Shown here in pieces: positions 39,225-46,838 of a stretch of 64,000 nt of DNA. The notes under the pieces were generated by a model, which worked only from the letters and a program-made list of their open reading frames with translations, was not told where the DNA came from and did not search any database. Positions within the stretch are counted from its first letter, which is position 1, and every line of letters begins with the position of its first letter. The position numbers and the translations under genes were made by a program. Origin of the DNA: Acinetobacter courvalinii (GTDB lineage: Bacteria; Pseudomonadota; Gammaproteobacteria; Pseudomonadales; Moraxellaceae). Location: positions 1,566,739 to 1,630,738 of the forward strand of contig NZ_BMDA01000001.1 of the NCBI RefSeq assembly GCF_014635545.1, in the 5' to 3' direction.

Positions 39225-39608
39225 ATGTCTATTCATCCAGATCCTAAAATTAATCGTTTAAATGTGCTTGGCGAACCTTTAGCCAGCTGTTGTTATGATC
39301 CCTTAACCGGATATTTCCGTAATGGTTTTTGTCACACCGCGGTCACCGATTCAGGCCAACACACCATGTGCGCGCAAATGACCTCTGAATTTCTGAATTT
39401 CTCACAAAAAGTCGGCAATGACCTGATCACCCCCTTACCAGAAGTCGGCTTTCCCGGGCTTAAACCGGGTGACTTCTGGTGTATCTGTGTCACGCGCTGG
39501 GTTGAAGCCTATCAGGCTGGGCATGCCCCACCGATCAAACTGAATGCATGTCACAATGCAGTTCTACACTATGTACCCCTCAATATTCTTGTGGAATATG
39601 CAGTGTAA
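39225..39608 (+). CDS. DUF2237 family protein
   Basis: A 127-residue protein of the DUF2237 family, recognised by NVLGEPLASCCYDPLTGYFRNG, HTMCAQMTSEFLNFS and GDFWCICVTRW. Conserved cysteines and histidines suggest metal or disulfide chemistry, but no function is known. Its TAA shares bases with the start of the next gene (TAATG), so it is translationally coupled to yceF. Confidence 0.88.
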   Translation: MSIHPDPKINRLNVLGEPLASCCYDPLTGYFRNGFCHTAVTDSGQHTMCAQMTSEFLNFSQKVGNDLITPLPEVGFPGLKPGDFWCICVTRWVEAYQAGHAPPIKLNACHNAVLHYVPLNILVEYAV

Positions 39609-40201
39609 TGCGTCAATATGAACTGATTCTGGCATCCGGCAGCCAGACCCGTAAAGACCTCATGGATCGTTTAAGGCTGGAGTATCGCTGTATCTCTCCT
39701 GATATTGATGAATCTGCAACAGGTGAATTACATGCCGATGATTTGGCTAAACGTCTCGCTTTTGAGAAAGCAGCTGTGATTGCTGCGCAACATCCAGATG
39801 CGATTGTGATTGGTTCCGATCAGGTCGCTTGGCGTGAACATGCCCCCTATGATTTTATTGGCAAGCCACTGAGTGTTGAAAATGCCATTCAGCAATTACA
39901 GGCCAACTCGGATCAAACCGTGTTTTTCAGTACCGCGCTCAGTGTTCAACATGTACAATCTGGCTTTGAAAAGACACTGGTCGAACATTACCAAGTCAAA
40001 TTTCGTCAGCTGACCTTGGCAGAAATTGAGCGCTATATTGAGATTGACCAGCCCTTGCATTGTGCCGGCAGTTTTAAATGTGAAAGCTTGGGTATTAGCT
40101 TATTTGAAAGAATGGCGGGAGATGATCAAACCACATTGATGGGCTTACCGATGATTCAGTTGTGTAAAATCTTACGTCAGTTTGGGATAAACGTTCCTTA
40201 A
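39608..40201 (+). CDS. yceF: 7-methyl-GTP pyrophosphatase (Maf/YceF type)
   Basis: A nucleoside triphosphate pyrophosphatase of the Maf family. The 197-residue protein has LILASGSQTRKDLMDRL near the start, VIGSDQVAW with its acidic residue, and CAGSFKCESLGISLFERM, the pattern of the YceF subgroup that cleaves 7-methyl-GTP rather than dTTP/UTP. The assignment follows the E. coli YceF sequence. ATG 39608 overlaps the DUF2237 stop by one base. A hairpin follows. Confidence 0.9.
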   Translation: MRQYELILASGSQTRKDLMDRLRLEYRCISPDIDESATGELHADDLAKRLAFEKAAVIAAQHPDAIVIGSDQVAWREHAPYDFIGKPLSVENAIQQLQANSDQTVFFSTALSVQHVQSGFEKTLVEHYQVKFRQLTLAEIERYIEIDQPLHCAGSFKCESLGISLFERMAGDDQTTLMGLPMIQLCKILRQFGINVP

Positions 40202-40206
40202 AAAAC

Positions 40207-40236
40207 ACCCTGATCCAAACTACTTTAGATCAGGGT
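40207..40236. terminator. Hairpin between yceF and amvA, probable terminator
   Basis: ACCCTGATC and GATCAGGGT pair perfectly around a 12-base loop, but the T run after it is short. It lies between convergent genes, so it may end both transcripts. Confidence 0.6.
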
Positions 40237-40242
40237 CAATCA

Positions 40243-41733
40243 TTATTCCTCAACGACCTTGACTCGCTTTGGTAAAGCAAACCAGATAAAGATCGACAAG
40301 ATCAAGAATAATAAGGCTGCTACATTCAACACGGAACGATGCGATTGGCTAAAGGCCTGCTTCGCAGCTGCAATCACATGCTCAGCAATCATGGGCTGTA
40401 ATTGCTTGGCAGCTTGAACCGCCTCTCCAATCGAGCTACTCACCTGTTCAATGATGCTAGATGGCACATCGGTTGGTACCACAATCGAATTGGCATAGAA
40501 CCATGACAACATCAGACCGAAAAAGGCAATGCCTAGCCCTGCGCCCAATTCATAGGCCATTCCTTCAATCGCACCTGCTGCCGTGGCTTTGCTTGGCGGC
40601 ACTGACGACATAATGGCCGAGGTTGACGCCAGTAAAGCAATTTCTACGCTGATTCCCAGCACAACCATCCAGCCCCAGACCTGCATCTTCGCCTGCATAA
40701 AGTCTGTATTGGCCAGGCCCCACAGACTTACCGCGCTCATCAACATGCCCAGCGATGCCACCGAACGCAGACCGAAACGGTTGACCAGCATACTGGCAAT
40801 TGGACCACCTAAACTAATCGCCACCATAAACGGTAAAATAAATGCACCCGCAGCCAATGGTGAAAGCTGGTAAACAAATTGCAGTTCCTGTGAAATCAGC
40901 AATTCAAAACCGACCAGTGCCATCATGGAGACAATTGCCATCACTACACCCGTTGCAATCACCGGATGTTTAAACAATTGAATATCGATCATTGGCGAAG
41001 TTGAGGTGAGCTGTTTACGGATAAAGCCCACCAGCAAACTAAAACCAACTGCGAATATCAACACCGACCAGATGCTAAAACCATGCATCACGGTTTTCAC
41101 GGCATAGATCATGCTCAGGATCGCAATCACCAGCACAATTGCCTGTAACAGATTAAGGTTCTGTTTCGGTTGCCCTGCCTGTTTTGGAATCACGAAGACC
41201 GTTAAAGCCAATACAGCCAGCATAATCGGAACATTAATCAGGAACACTGCGCCCCAATGGAAATGCTCCAATAAGAAACCACCGAGCAACGGACCAAAGG
41301 CAGCACCGCCCCCGCCGACCGTTGCCCAAATGCCAAGCGCAAAGTTACGTTGCTTTTCATCCAGGAAGGTATTACGGACCGCAGATAAAGTGGCAGGCAG
41401 AATCATGGCCGCACCTACTGCCAATAAGGCACGTGAACCAATCAAGGCATAAGCAGTCGAAGAGAATGCGGCTGCCAGTGATGCCAGACCAAATAAGATG
41501 CCGCCAATGATCATCAGGCGTTTAAAGCCAATTCGGTCACCCAATGCACCCATGGGTAAAATCAGACCGGCCATGACCAGAGAATAGATATCAATAATCC
41601 ACAGCAACTCATTTGCTGTTAAAGAAAGTGACTCACTCAAGGTTGGTGTCGCCACGTGTAAAACGGTTGCATCAATCGATACTGGGAGATAGATCAATAC
41701 AACGATTGCAAGAATCAACCACTTGCGTGACAT
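40243..41733 (-). CDS. amvA: MFS multidrug/polyamine efflux transporter, AmvA/SmvA type
   Basis: A 496-residue DHA2-type (14-helix) major facilitator exporter. Visible are the first-helix motif LPVSIDATVLHVATPTLSE with an acidic residue, motif A (GALGDRIGFKRLMIIGG) and motif C (GIWATVGGGGAAFGPLLGG). The layout matches AmvA of A. baumannii and SmvA of enterobacteria, which export cationic biocides and dyes; AmvA has also been reported to export spermine and spermidine. The ATG at 41733 has TAGAGG upstream; a TTG 21 bases earlier is less likely. It is divergent from a TetR-type regulator; two inverted operator-like sites lie between them. Confidence 0.9.
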   Translation of the reverse strand: MSRKWLILAIVVLIYLPVSIDATVLHVATPTLSESLSLTANELLWIIDIYSLVMAGLILPMGALGDRIGFKRLMIIGGILFGLASLAAAFSSTAYALIGSRALLAVGAAMILPATLSAVRNTFLDEKQRNFALGIWATVGGGGAAFGPLLGGFLLEHFHWGAVFLINVPIMLAVLALTVFVIPKQAGQPKQNLNLLQAIVLVIAILSMIYAVKTVMHGFSIWSVLIFAVGFSLLVGFIRKQLTSTSPMIDIQLFKHPVIATGVVMAIVSMMALVGFELLISQELQFVYQLSPLAAGAFILPFMVAISLGGPIASMLVNRFGLRSVASLGMLMSAVSLWGLANTDFMQAKMQVWGWMVVLGISVEIALLASTSAIMSSVPPSKATAAGAIEGMAYELGAGLGIAFFGLMLSWFYANSIVVPTDVPSSIIEQVSSSIGEAVQAAKQLQPMIAEHVIAAAKQAFSQSHRSVLNVAALLFLILSIFIWFALPKRVKVVEE

Positions 41734-41746
41734 AAATGCCTCTAAA

Positions 41747-41762
41747 TTGGACAATTGTTCAA
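41747..41762. promoter_or_regulatory. TetR-type operator, site 1 (amvA side)
   Basis: A 16-bp palindrome TTGGACAATTGTTCAA with half-sites TTGGACA/TGTTCAA lies 13 bases before the amvA ATG. The same element in inverted orientation lies 38 bp away; the two differ by one base. A repressor dimer bound here would cover the amvA leader. Confidence 0.7.
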
Positions 41763-41784
41763 ATTGCTGTCATTATAACCAAAA

Positions 41785-41800
41785 TTGAACACTTGTCCAA
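41785..41800. promoter_or_regulatory. TetR-type operator, site 2 (amvR side)
   Basis: The sequence TTGAACACTTGTCCAA is the reverse complement of site 1 with one mismatch. It lies 60 bases upstream of the amvR start, in the shared promoter region, and fits autoregulation together with control of amvA. Confidence 0.7.
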
Positions 41801-41859
41801 CTTTTAAATTTGGAGTAGTGTGTTCCCGATTTATATCTTGGTAGAGGTGCGAATAAAGA

Positions 41860-42459
41860 ATGGCTTATTTAAATCGCGAACAACGTCGTGAAATGATTCT
41901 ACAGGCAGCCATGCAGGTCGCCTTAAACGAAGGTTTTTCTGCGATGACTGTGCGCCGCATTGCCACCGAAGCCCAAACCTCGACAGGACAAGTCCATCAT
42001 CATTTTGCCTCCAGCTCGCATTTAAAAGCAGAAGCATTTATCAAACTGATGCAACAACTGGACGAAATTGAAAATCAAGTCAGCACAGCCAATGCCTTAC
42101 AACGTCTTTCCCTCCTGCTGGGTTGCGAAAATATTGAACAGATTCAGCCTTATTTAAGACTTTGGAATGAAGCTGAAGTGCTGATTGACCAAGATGAAGA
42201 AATTAAACGGGCCTACAATATCGCCATGCAAGATTGGCATCTTTCCATTGTCAATATGATCAATGAAGGTCAGGCACAGGGAGAGTTTCATTTTGAGAGC
42301 AATAGCCATGACATTGCATGGCGGTTAATTGCATTTGTATGTGGTTTGGAAGGAATTTACAAACTCGGGCTGAATGGTTTAAATGAAATCGACTTTAAAC
42401 GTCATACCGAAGCCATGATTCAGGCAGAATTGTTTAAAACTAAAATGAGCAAACAATGA
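41860..42459 (+). CDS. amvR: TetR family regulator of amvA
   Basis: A 199-residue TetR-type repressor. The N-terminal helix-turn-helix is clear (MQVALNEGFSAMTVRRIATE, followed by TSTGQVHHHFASS), and the rest is the usual helical ligand-binding domain. Its divergent position and the two matching operators identify it as the counterpart of SmvR/AmvR. It is translated with the following GNAT gene, whose ATG overlaps its TGA (ATGA). Confidence 0.88.
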   Translation: MAYLNREQRREMILQAAMQVALNEGFSAMTVRRIATEAQTSTGQVHHHFASSSHLKAEAFIKLMQQLDEIENQVSTANALQRLSLLLGCENIEQIQPYLRLWNEAEVLIDQDEEIKRAYNIAMQDWHLSIVNMINEGQAQGEFHFESNSHDIAWRLIAFVCGLEGIYKLGLNGLNEIDFKRHTEAMIQAELFKTKMSKQ

Positions 42460-42974
42460 AACCACCTTTATTACAAAGCCAAAGACTTAATTTATTTACC
42501 TTTCAACTGGATGATCTTGCTGATATCTATCCATGCGTTACAACAACGCTAACGCGCTATATGAGTTGGGGGCCTGCACACAGTTTTGCAGAGCAGGAAA
42601 CAATTGCTCAGCAATGGTTAGTCAAAGCAACAAAGCATAGCGACCAACACTTTGTATTGCGCCATAAACAAGAGCAGCGTTTTATTGGCCTGATCGGTGT
42701 GCATGGTATGCAGACGTCGACACCTGAACTGGGATTATGGATTCGGGAAGATTGCCACCATCAAGGTTTTGCCAAAGAAGCGATCTTTGAGGTTTTTCGT
42801 TGGGCCTCTGCTCATCTATCCGCTCAATATTTCTTATATCCAGTAGCAGTGGATAATCAGCCTAGTCGTAAATTGGCTGAATTTTTAGGGGGCACTATTG
42901 CTGCATACAAGACTGAACGTAAATATGAAGCAGTGATTTATCATATTCCGCCCTATCAAAATAAGAGCAATTAA
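42456..42974 (+). CDS. GNAT family N-acetyltransferase (RimJ/RimL-type)
   Basis: A 172-residue acetyltransferase of the RimJ/RimL branch: LLQSQRLNLFTFQLDD at the start, HFVLRHKQEQRFIGLIGVHG, and the acetyl-CoA loop region LGLWIREDCHHQGFAKEAI. Such enzymes acetylate ribosomal protein N-termini or small amines. Four-base overlap with amvR means they share a transcript. Because AmvA-type pumps can export polyamines, an amine substrate is possible but is inference. Its stop overlaps the convergent hydrolase stop by four bases. Confidence 0.85.
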   Translation: MKPPLLQSQRLNLFTFQLDDLADIYPCVTTTLTRYMSWGPAHSFAEQETIAQQWLVKATKHSDQHFVLRHKQEQRFIGLIGVHGMQTSTPELGLWIREDCHHQGFAKEAIFEVFRWASAHLSAQYFLYPVAVDNQPSRKLAEFLGGTIAAYKTERKYEAVIYHIPPYQNKSN

Positions 42975-44224
42975 AACCAGCCTTTGCGCCCATTTAAAAT
43001 TGCATCGGCACAACGTAATGTTTCTTGACTCAGGCCCCACAGACGATAATCACCGGTTGCTGAAGTCACATTAAAATTGTGGGTATAAGCAAAACTCAGT
43101 TCACGATCAACATCACACCAAGCCCCCGAGCCATTAAAGCCCACATGTCCAAAGCCGTGGGGCGCACGTTTGCCCAGGGTGAGAATACGGTGATAGCCCA
43201 AACGCCAGTGCATTGGAATCGGCATGACCTGATCACGTGTTTTGCTTTGTACCGTACTGAGTTGCTTGAACACTTCTGGTCGAATCAGTTGCTGACCTTG
43301 CCATTGCCCCTGATTGGCCAGCATGGCATATACTTTAGCCAGACTACCTGCGGTAAATACCCCATTTGCCGCAGGAATGACCGCCTGTAATCCTTCATCA
43401 CTGTAGAAGCTAAAATGGCGCATCCCTTTAGGAATCATGGCATCCTGAAAATCTTGCGGGTTTTGTCCTGAAAGCTCTAATAAGCGTTCCGATAAAGAGG
43501 CTTTACGGGGTTGACTGTTTTTCTTGTTCTGCGGTTTAGCTTGAGATGCCGTTTTGGGTTTTTCCAATAAACGTGCAACACGATCTAATTCTGAAGCAGG
43601 CGTTCCAAAATAAGCGCCATCCAGTTCAAGCGGTTGTACCAGATAACGTTGCATCAGCCAGCTTAACGGCTGTTTGGCTGCTTTCTCAATCACACCACCC
43701 AAAATCCACCCATAGGTCAAGGGTTGATAGGCAAAACTTTGTCCTGCCGCAAAACGCGGTGTTGCTGCAGCAATCACATCCAGCATATGCGACCAATCCA
43801 GCATTTCTGTGGCAGTATCAATCATATTGCGAATATCGAACAAACCGCTTTGATGGGATAATACATGACGCAAGGTAATATTGGCTTTGCCATTTTGAGC
43901 GAATTCAGGCCAATAATGTGCAATCGGTTGCTCATAATCCAGCACACCTTCACTCACTAAAATATGAGCCAGCGTTGCAAGAATCCCCTTACCGGTTGAA
44001 TAGCACATGGCCAAGGTATCGGCTTGCCAGTCTTCATGTTGAGATTTTTTCCCCGTGAAAATATCAACAACTTTCTGCCCTTGAAAATACACCACCAATG
44101 CCGCGCCACCTTGCTGGCTACGTGCATCCTGTAAACGGCTAAACTGGTGAGCCAGATCAATAAAGCGTTCATCAACGCTACCGTGATAATGATGTGTATC
44201 CGCAAATAATAATTCTTTAATCAA
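42971..44224 (-). CDS. Serine hydrolase of the beta-lactamase/EstB family
   Basis: A 417-residue penicillin-binding-fold esterase, likely cytoplasmic since no signal peptide is seen. The nucleophile motif SxxK is in CYSTGKG (about residue 93), the Tyr motif in SFAYQPLTYGW, and the third box near FGHVGFNGSGAWC (HxG in place of KTG). The family includes EstB-type esterases and lipases, rarely true beta-lactamases. The start is TTG 44224 with AAGGA eight bases upstream. A basic linker (PKTASQAKPQNKKNSQPRK) splits the middle of the protein. Substrate unknown. Confidence 0.85.
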   Translation of the reverse strand: MIKELLFADTHHYHGSVDERFIDLAHQFSRLQDARSQQGGAALVVYFQGQKVVDIFTGKKSQHEDWQADTLAMCYSTGKGILATLAHILVSEGVLDYEQPIAHYWPEFAQNGKANITLRHVLSHQSGLFDIRNMIDTATEMLDWSHMLDVIAAATPRFAAGQSFAYQPLTYGWILGGVIEKAAKQPLSWLMQRYLVQPLELDGAYFGTPASELDRVARLLEKPKTASQAKPQNKKNSQPRKASLSERLLELSGQNPQDFQDAMIPKGMRHFSFYSDEGLQAVIPAANGVFTAGSLAKVYAMLANQGQWQGQQLIRPEVFKQLSTVQSKTRDQVMPIPMHWRLGYHRILTLGKRAPHGFGHVGFNGSGAWCDVDRELSFAYTHNFNVTSATGDYRLWGLSQETLRCADAILNGRKGWF

Positions 44225-44259
44225 AGCTCAATTCCTTATGATATTTATGTTTTTATGGT

Positions 44260-44284
44260 CTCCCTATTGCGCACAACAGGGAGC
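44260..44284 (-). terminator. Hairpin after the MaoC gene, possible terminator
   Basis: CTCCCT and AGGGAG enclose a partly paired loop (TTG with CAA); the T run on the minus strand is interrupted. It lies 20 bases past the MaoC gene stop. Confidence 0.4.
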
Positions 44285-44303
44285 ATTACAATTTAAGAAT
44301 GGA

Positions 44304-45158
44304 TTAAAGTGCCTTCACTGTACCTGCCACATGTGGCTTTTTAGATTTCAGATTACGGATCAGGAAATCTGTTTGCTTTGCTTCAGCTGCGGTAAGGAAC
44401 TCAACCGTTGAAGGTAAATACATTGGTAGTTTGAACCAGACATCTGCCTCATAAGCCGCTGGAAGCTCAATGCTCGCCAAAGCTTTGGCCTTGCTCCACA
44501 TACCATGTGCAATCGCCTGTTTAAAGCCAAACGCTTTTGCAGTCACCGCATGGATATGAATCAGGTTAAAATCCCCTGAAATCACCGCATAACGGCGCCC
44601 GGTATTTTCTGAAATATTCCATTCTGCTTGTGGTTGATAAGCGGGTTCTTGCGTATCTTTAGGCTTATCACCTGCTTTTTTCTCAGTTTTTTGACGTGAT
44701 AAATAGGTGGTTAAACTTTCCATCACCACTTCACCGGCAACTTTGGCAGTGGTAATGAAATCAAATTGCAAACCTTTGTCGTGCGGTTTTAATTCACCAA
44801 ACTTGCACGACAACGTGATTTGCTCATTCACGCCAATATTACGTATTTGCTTGATCTGGTTACGAATATGCACCAAACCCAAGATTGGGAATGGAAATGC
44901 TTCGCTGGTCATCATGTGCATTTGCAGACTTTGTGACAAAACTGCCAAATAAATTGCAGGTACGACACCATCATTTTTAAAACCACAAATCTCGTTATAG
45001 CTTTCTAAATGTTTGCTATCAATTTTAAGTGCATCTACCACATACTCAACTTGTGGCAGAACTTTTTCACCTTTTGGCTTTTTGAAAATGAGACCTTGAA
45101 TGACTTTTGGATAAGCTAAATAAGGTTTTGGCAACTGACTAAAATGACGTGTATTCAT
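44304..45158 (-). CDS. MaoC-like hydratase (HtdX-like)
   Basis: A 284-residue double-hotdog enoyl-CoA/ACP hydratase-type protein. The active-site block is GDFNLIHIHAVTAKAFGF followed by IAHGMWSKA, matching the hydratase-2 Asp/His motif. The N-terminal half is a second, degenerate hotdog. The length and order of neighbours match mycobacterial HtdX. ATG 45158 has AAGG upstream (GAAAGGTTTATT). It is downstream of the long FabG gene but separated by a terminator-like hairpin, so expression may be partly uncoupled. Confidence 0.88.
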   Translation of the reverse strand: MNTRHFSQLPKPYLAYPKVIQGLIFKKPKGEKVLPQVEYVVDALKIDSKHLESYNEICGFKNDGVVPAIYLAVLSQSLQMHMMTSEAFPFPILGLVHIRNQIKQIRNIGVNEQITLSCKFGELKPHDKGLQFDFITTAKVAGEVVMESLTTYLSRQKTEKKAGDKPKDTQEPAYQPQAEWNISENTGRRYAVISGDFNLIHIHAVTAKAFGFKQAIAHGMWSKAKALASIELPAAYEADVWFKLPMYLPSTVEFLTAAEAKQTDFLIRNLKSKKPHVAGTVKAL

Positions 45159-45186
45159 AATAAACCTTTCAATATTTTTATAAAAA

Positions 45187-45206
45187 AGGGATGCACAAGC
45201 ACCCCT
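45187..45206 (-). terminator. Hairpin terminator between the fabG-like and maoC-like genes
   Basis: On the minus strand AGGGGTGC pairs with GCATCCCT, with one wobble, and is followed by six T. It sits inside a two-gene operon, so it may lower expression of the downstream gene. Confidence 0.6.
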
Positions 45207-45223
45207 CTTCAAAACCCTAATGC

Positions 45224-46615
45224 TTAAGCACCTAACAAGCTTTGACCACAGACGCGTACCACGTTACCAGTCACACCTGTTGAACCAGTAGATGCATACC
45301 ACGCAATTGCTTCAGCTACATCTACAGGTAAACCACCTTGGTTCATTGAGTTCATACGGCGACCAGCTTCACGAATCGCGAATGGAATCGCAGCAGTCAT
45401 TTGCGTTTCAATGAAACCTGGTGCAACTGCATTGATGGTAATACCATTTTTCAATGTCGGCGCAGTAAATTTAACCAGACCGATCACCCCTGCTTTAGAT
45501 ACTGCATAGTTGGTTTGACCGAGGTTACCCGCGATACCACTGATTGATGATACACAAACGATACGGCCATTGGCATTTAAACCGTCATGAGATAGTAAGT
45601 AATCGTTAACACGCTCAATGGCAGACAAGTTAATGTTAATGACAAGATCCCAAAGCTCAGGCTTCATATTTGCCAAAGTTTTGTCACGGGTAATCCCTGC
45701 ATTGTGAACGATCACGTCTACACCGCCTTGTTTTGCAGCAGCAGTCTTGATTTTTTCACCCGCATCCGCAGCTGTAATGTCGATTGCTAGTACTGAACCG
45801 CCAATTGAACCTGCCACACGCTCAAGATCAGCTTGTTGTTGCGGAACGTCTAAACAAATGACATGCGCACCATCACGCGCCAATACATGTGCAATCGCTT
45901 CACCGATACCACGGCTTGCACCAGTAACCAATGCAGTTTTACCTGCAAGTGGCTTCGCCCAGTCTAAATCAGCCACATCAGCTTTAGATACACGGATCAC
46001 TTGACCTGATACATAAGCAGAACGTGGTGAAATCAAGAAACGTAAAGTTGATTCAAGGTTCGCTTCTGCACCTTGGTCGACATAAACCACTTGAGCAGTA
46101 ATGCCTTTTTTGAACTCTTTACCAACAGATTTGATGAAACCTTCAAGCGCACGTTGTGCAATCGCCTGTTTGACTGTTTTTGCAGTTTCAGGTGTGGTAC
46201 CGATCACAATCACACGACCTGAACTTGAGATTTGACGAGCGATTGGATTGAAAAAGTTATACAACTCTTTTAACTGCTCAGAATCCTGAATGCCAGAGGC
46301 ATCAAATACAACCGCTTTGAATTTAGATTCTTTATCATCGGCATTTAATGGACGCAGATTTAAACCGACTTTTGCAGCAGTCTGCTGTAACTCAACATTA
46401 TTACCGACATAACTATCTGCATGAATATTGCTAAGAACTTGAGCAATCGCAGCAGAAACCGTACTTGATGGTGCTGCGCCAAGCAATACTGCCCCATTCA
46501 CAACAGGTTGGGCACTTTCAAAACGATCTAGCGTCACTGGTGATGGCAGACCTAAATTTTTTACAACAAATTTACCTAAAGGTGATTGTGTAAATGCTTG
46601 GTATTGATCAGTCAT
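45224..46615 (-). CDS. Long two-domain 3-oxoacyl reductase (FabG4-like SDR)
   Basis: A 463-residue short-chain dehydrogenase, about twice the size of a normal FabG. Residues 1-205 are a flavodoxin-like domain without cofactor motifs. The C-terminal part is a complete SDR: NADP motif LVTGASRGIGEA (about 230-241), NAG, and the catalytic Ser-Tyr-Lys in VSSISGIAGNLGQTNYAVSK. This form is known from mycobacterial FabG4 (454 residues), which reduces long 3-oxoacyl-CoA. It is divergent from a thiolase and followed by a MaoC hydratase. Confidence 0.9.
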   Translation of the reverse strand: MTDQYQAFTQSPLGKFVVKNLGLPSPVTLDRFESAQPVVNGAVLLGAAPSSTVSAAIAQVLSNIHADSYVGNNVELQQTAAKVGLNLRPLNADDKESKFKAVVFDASGIQDSEQLKELYNFFNPIARQISSSGRVIVIGTTPETAKTVKQAIAQRALEGFIKSVGKEFKKGITAQVVYVDQGAEANLESTLRFLISPRSAYVSGQVIRVSKADVADLDWAKPLAGKTALVTGASRGIGEAIAHVLARDGAHVICLDVPQQQADLERVAGSIGGSVLAIDITAADAGEKIKTAAAKQGGVDVIVHNAGITRDKTLANMKPELWDLVININLSAIERVNDYLLSHDGLNANGRIVCVSSISGIAGNLGQTNYAVSKAGVIGLVKFTAPTLKNGITINAVAPGFIETQMTAAIPFAIREAGRRMNSMNQGGLPVDVAEAIAWYASTGSTGVTGNVVRVCGQSLLGA

Positions 46616-46771
46616 GGTTATTATCTCTCATACAAATGAATTTGTTACAAACACATGAATCATGTTGGGATATGGCATGAAATCAATGTCTGATTGACTC
46701 ATCACAAATCATACTTGAGTTCATGTCTGGATGTCTTGACCTGAATGTGGTCGCAAGCGTCATTCTAGTCA

Positions 46772-46783
46772 ATACAGCTGTAT
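46772..46783. promoter_or_regulatory. 12-bp perfect palindrome between divergent fabG-like and thiolase genes
   Basis: ATACAGCTGTAT is a perfect palindrome in the 223-bp divergent promoter region. On the minus strand TTGACT directly follows it, a possible -35 for the fabG-like gene. It could be the operator of a TetR-type acyl-CoA regulator, but no regulator is nearby. Confidence 0.4.
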
Positions 46784-46838
46784 GGGAAATATGGTATGTT
46801 TGTAGCAAGAATATCGCAATTATGCTTGGAAAAGCCTT

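Noticed and set aside
42971-44224. Serine hydrolase as a true class C beta-lactamase
   Set aside because: No signal peptide, and the third box is HVG-like rather than KTG; esterase-type is more likely.
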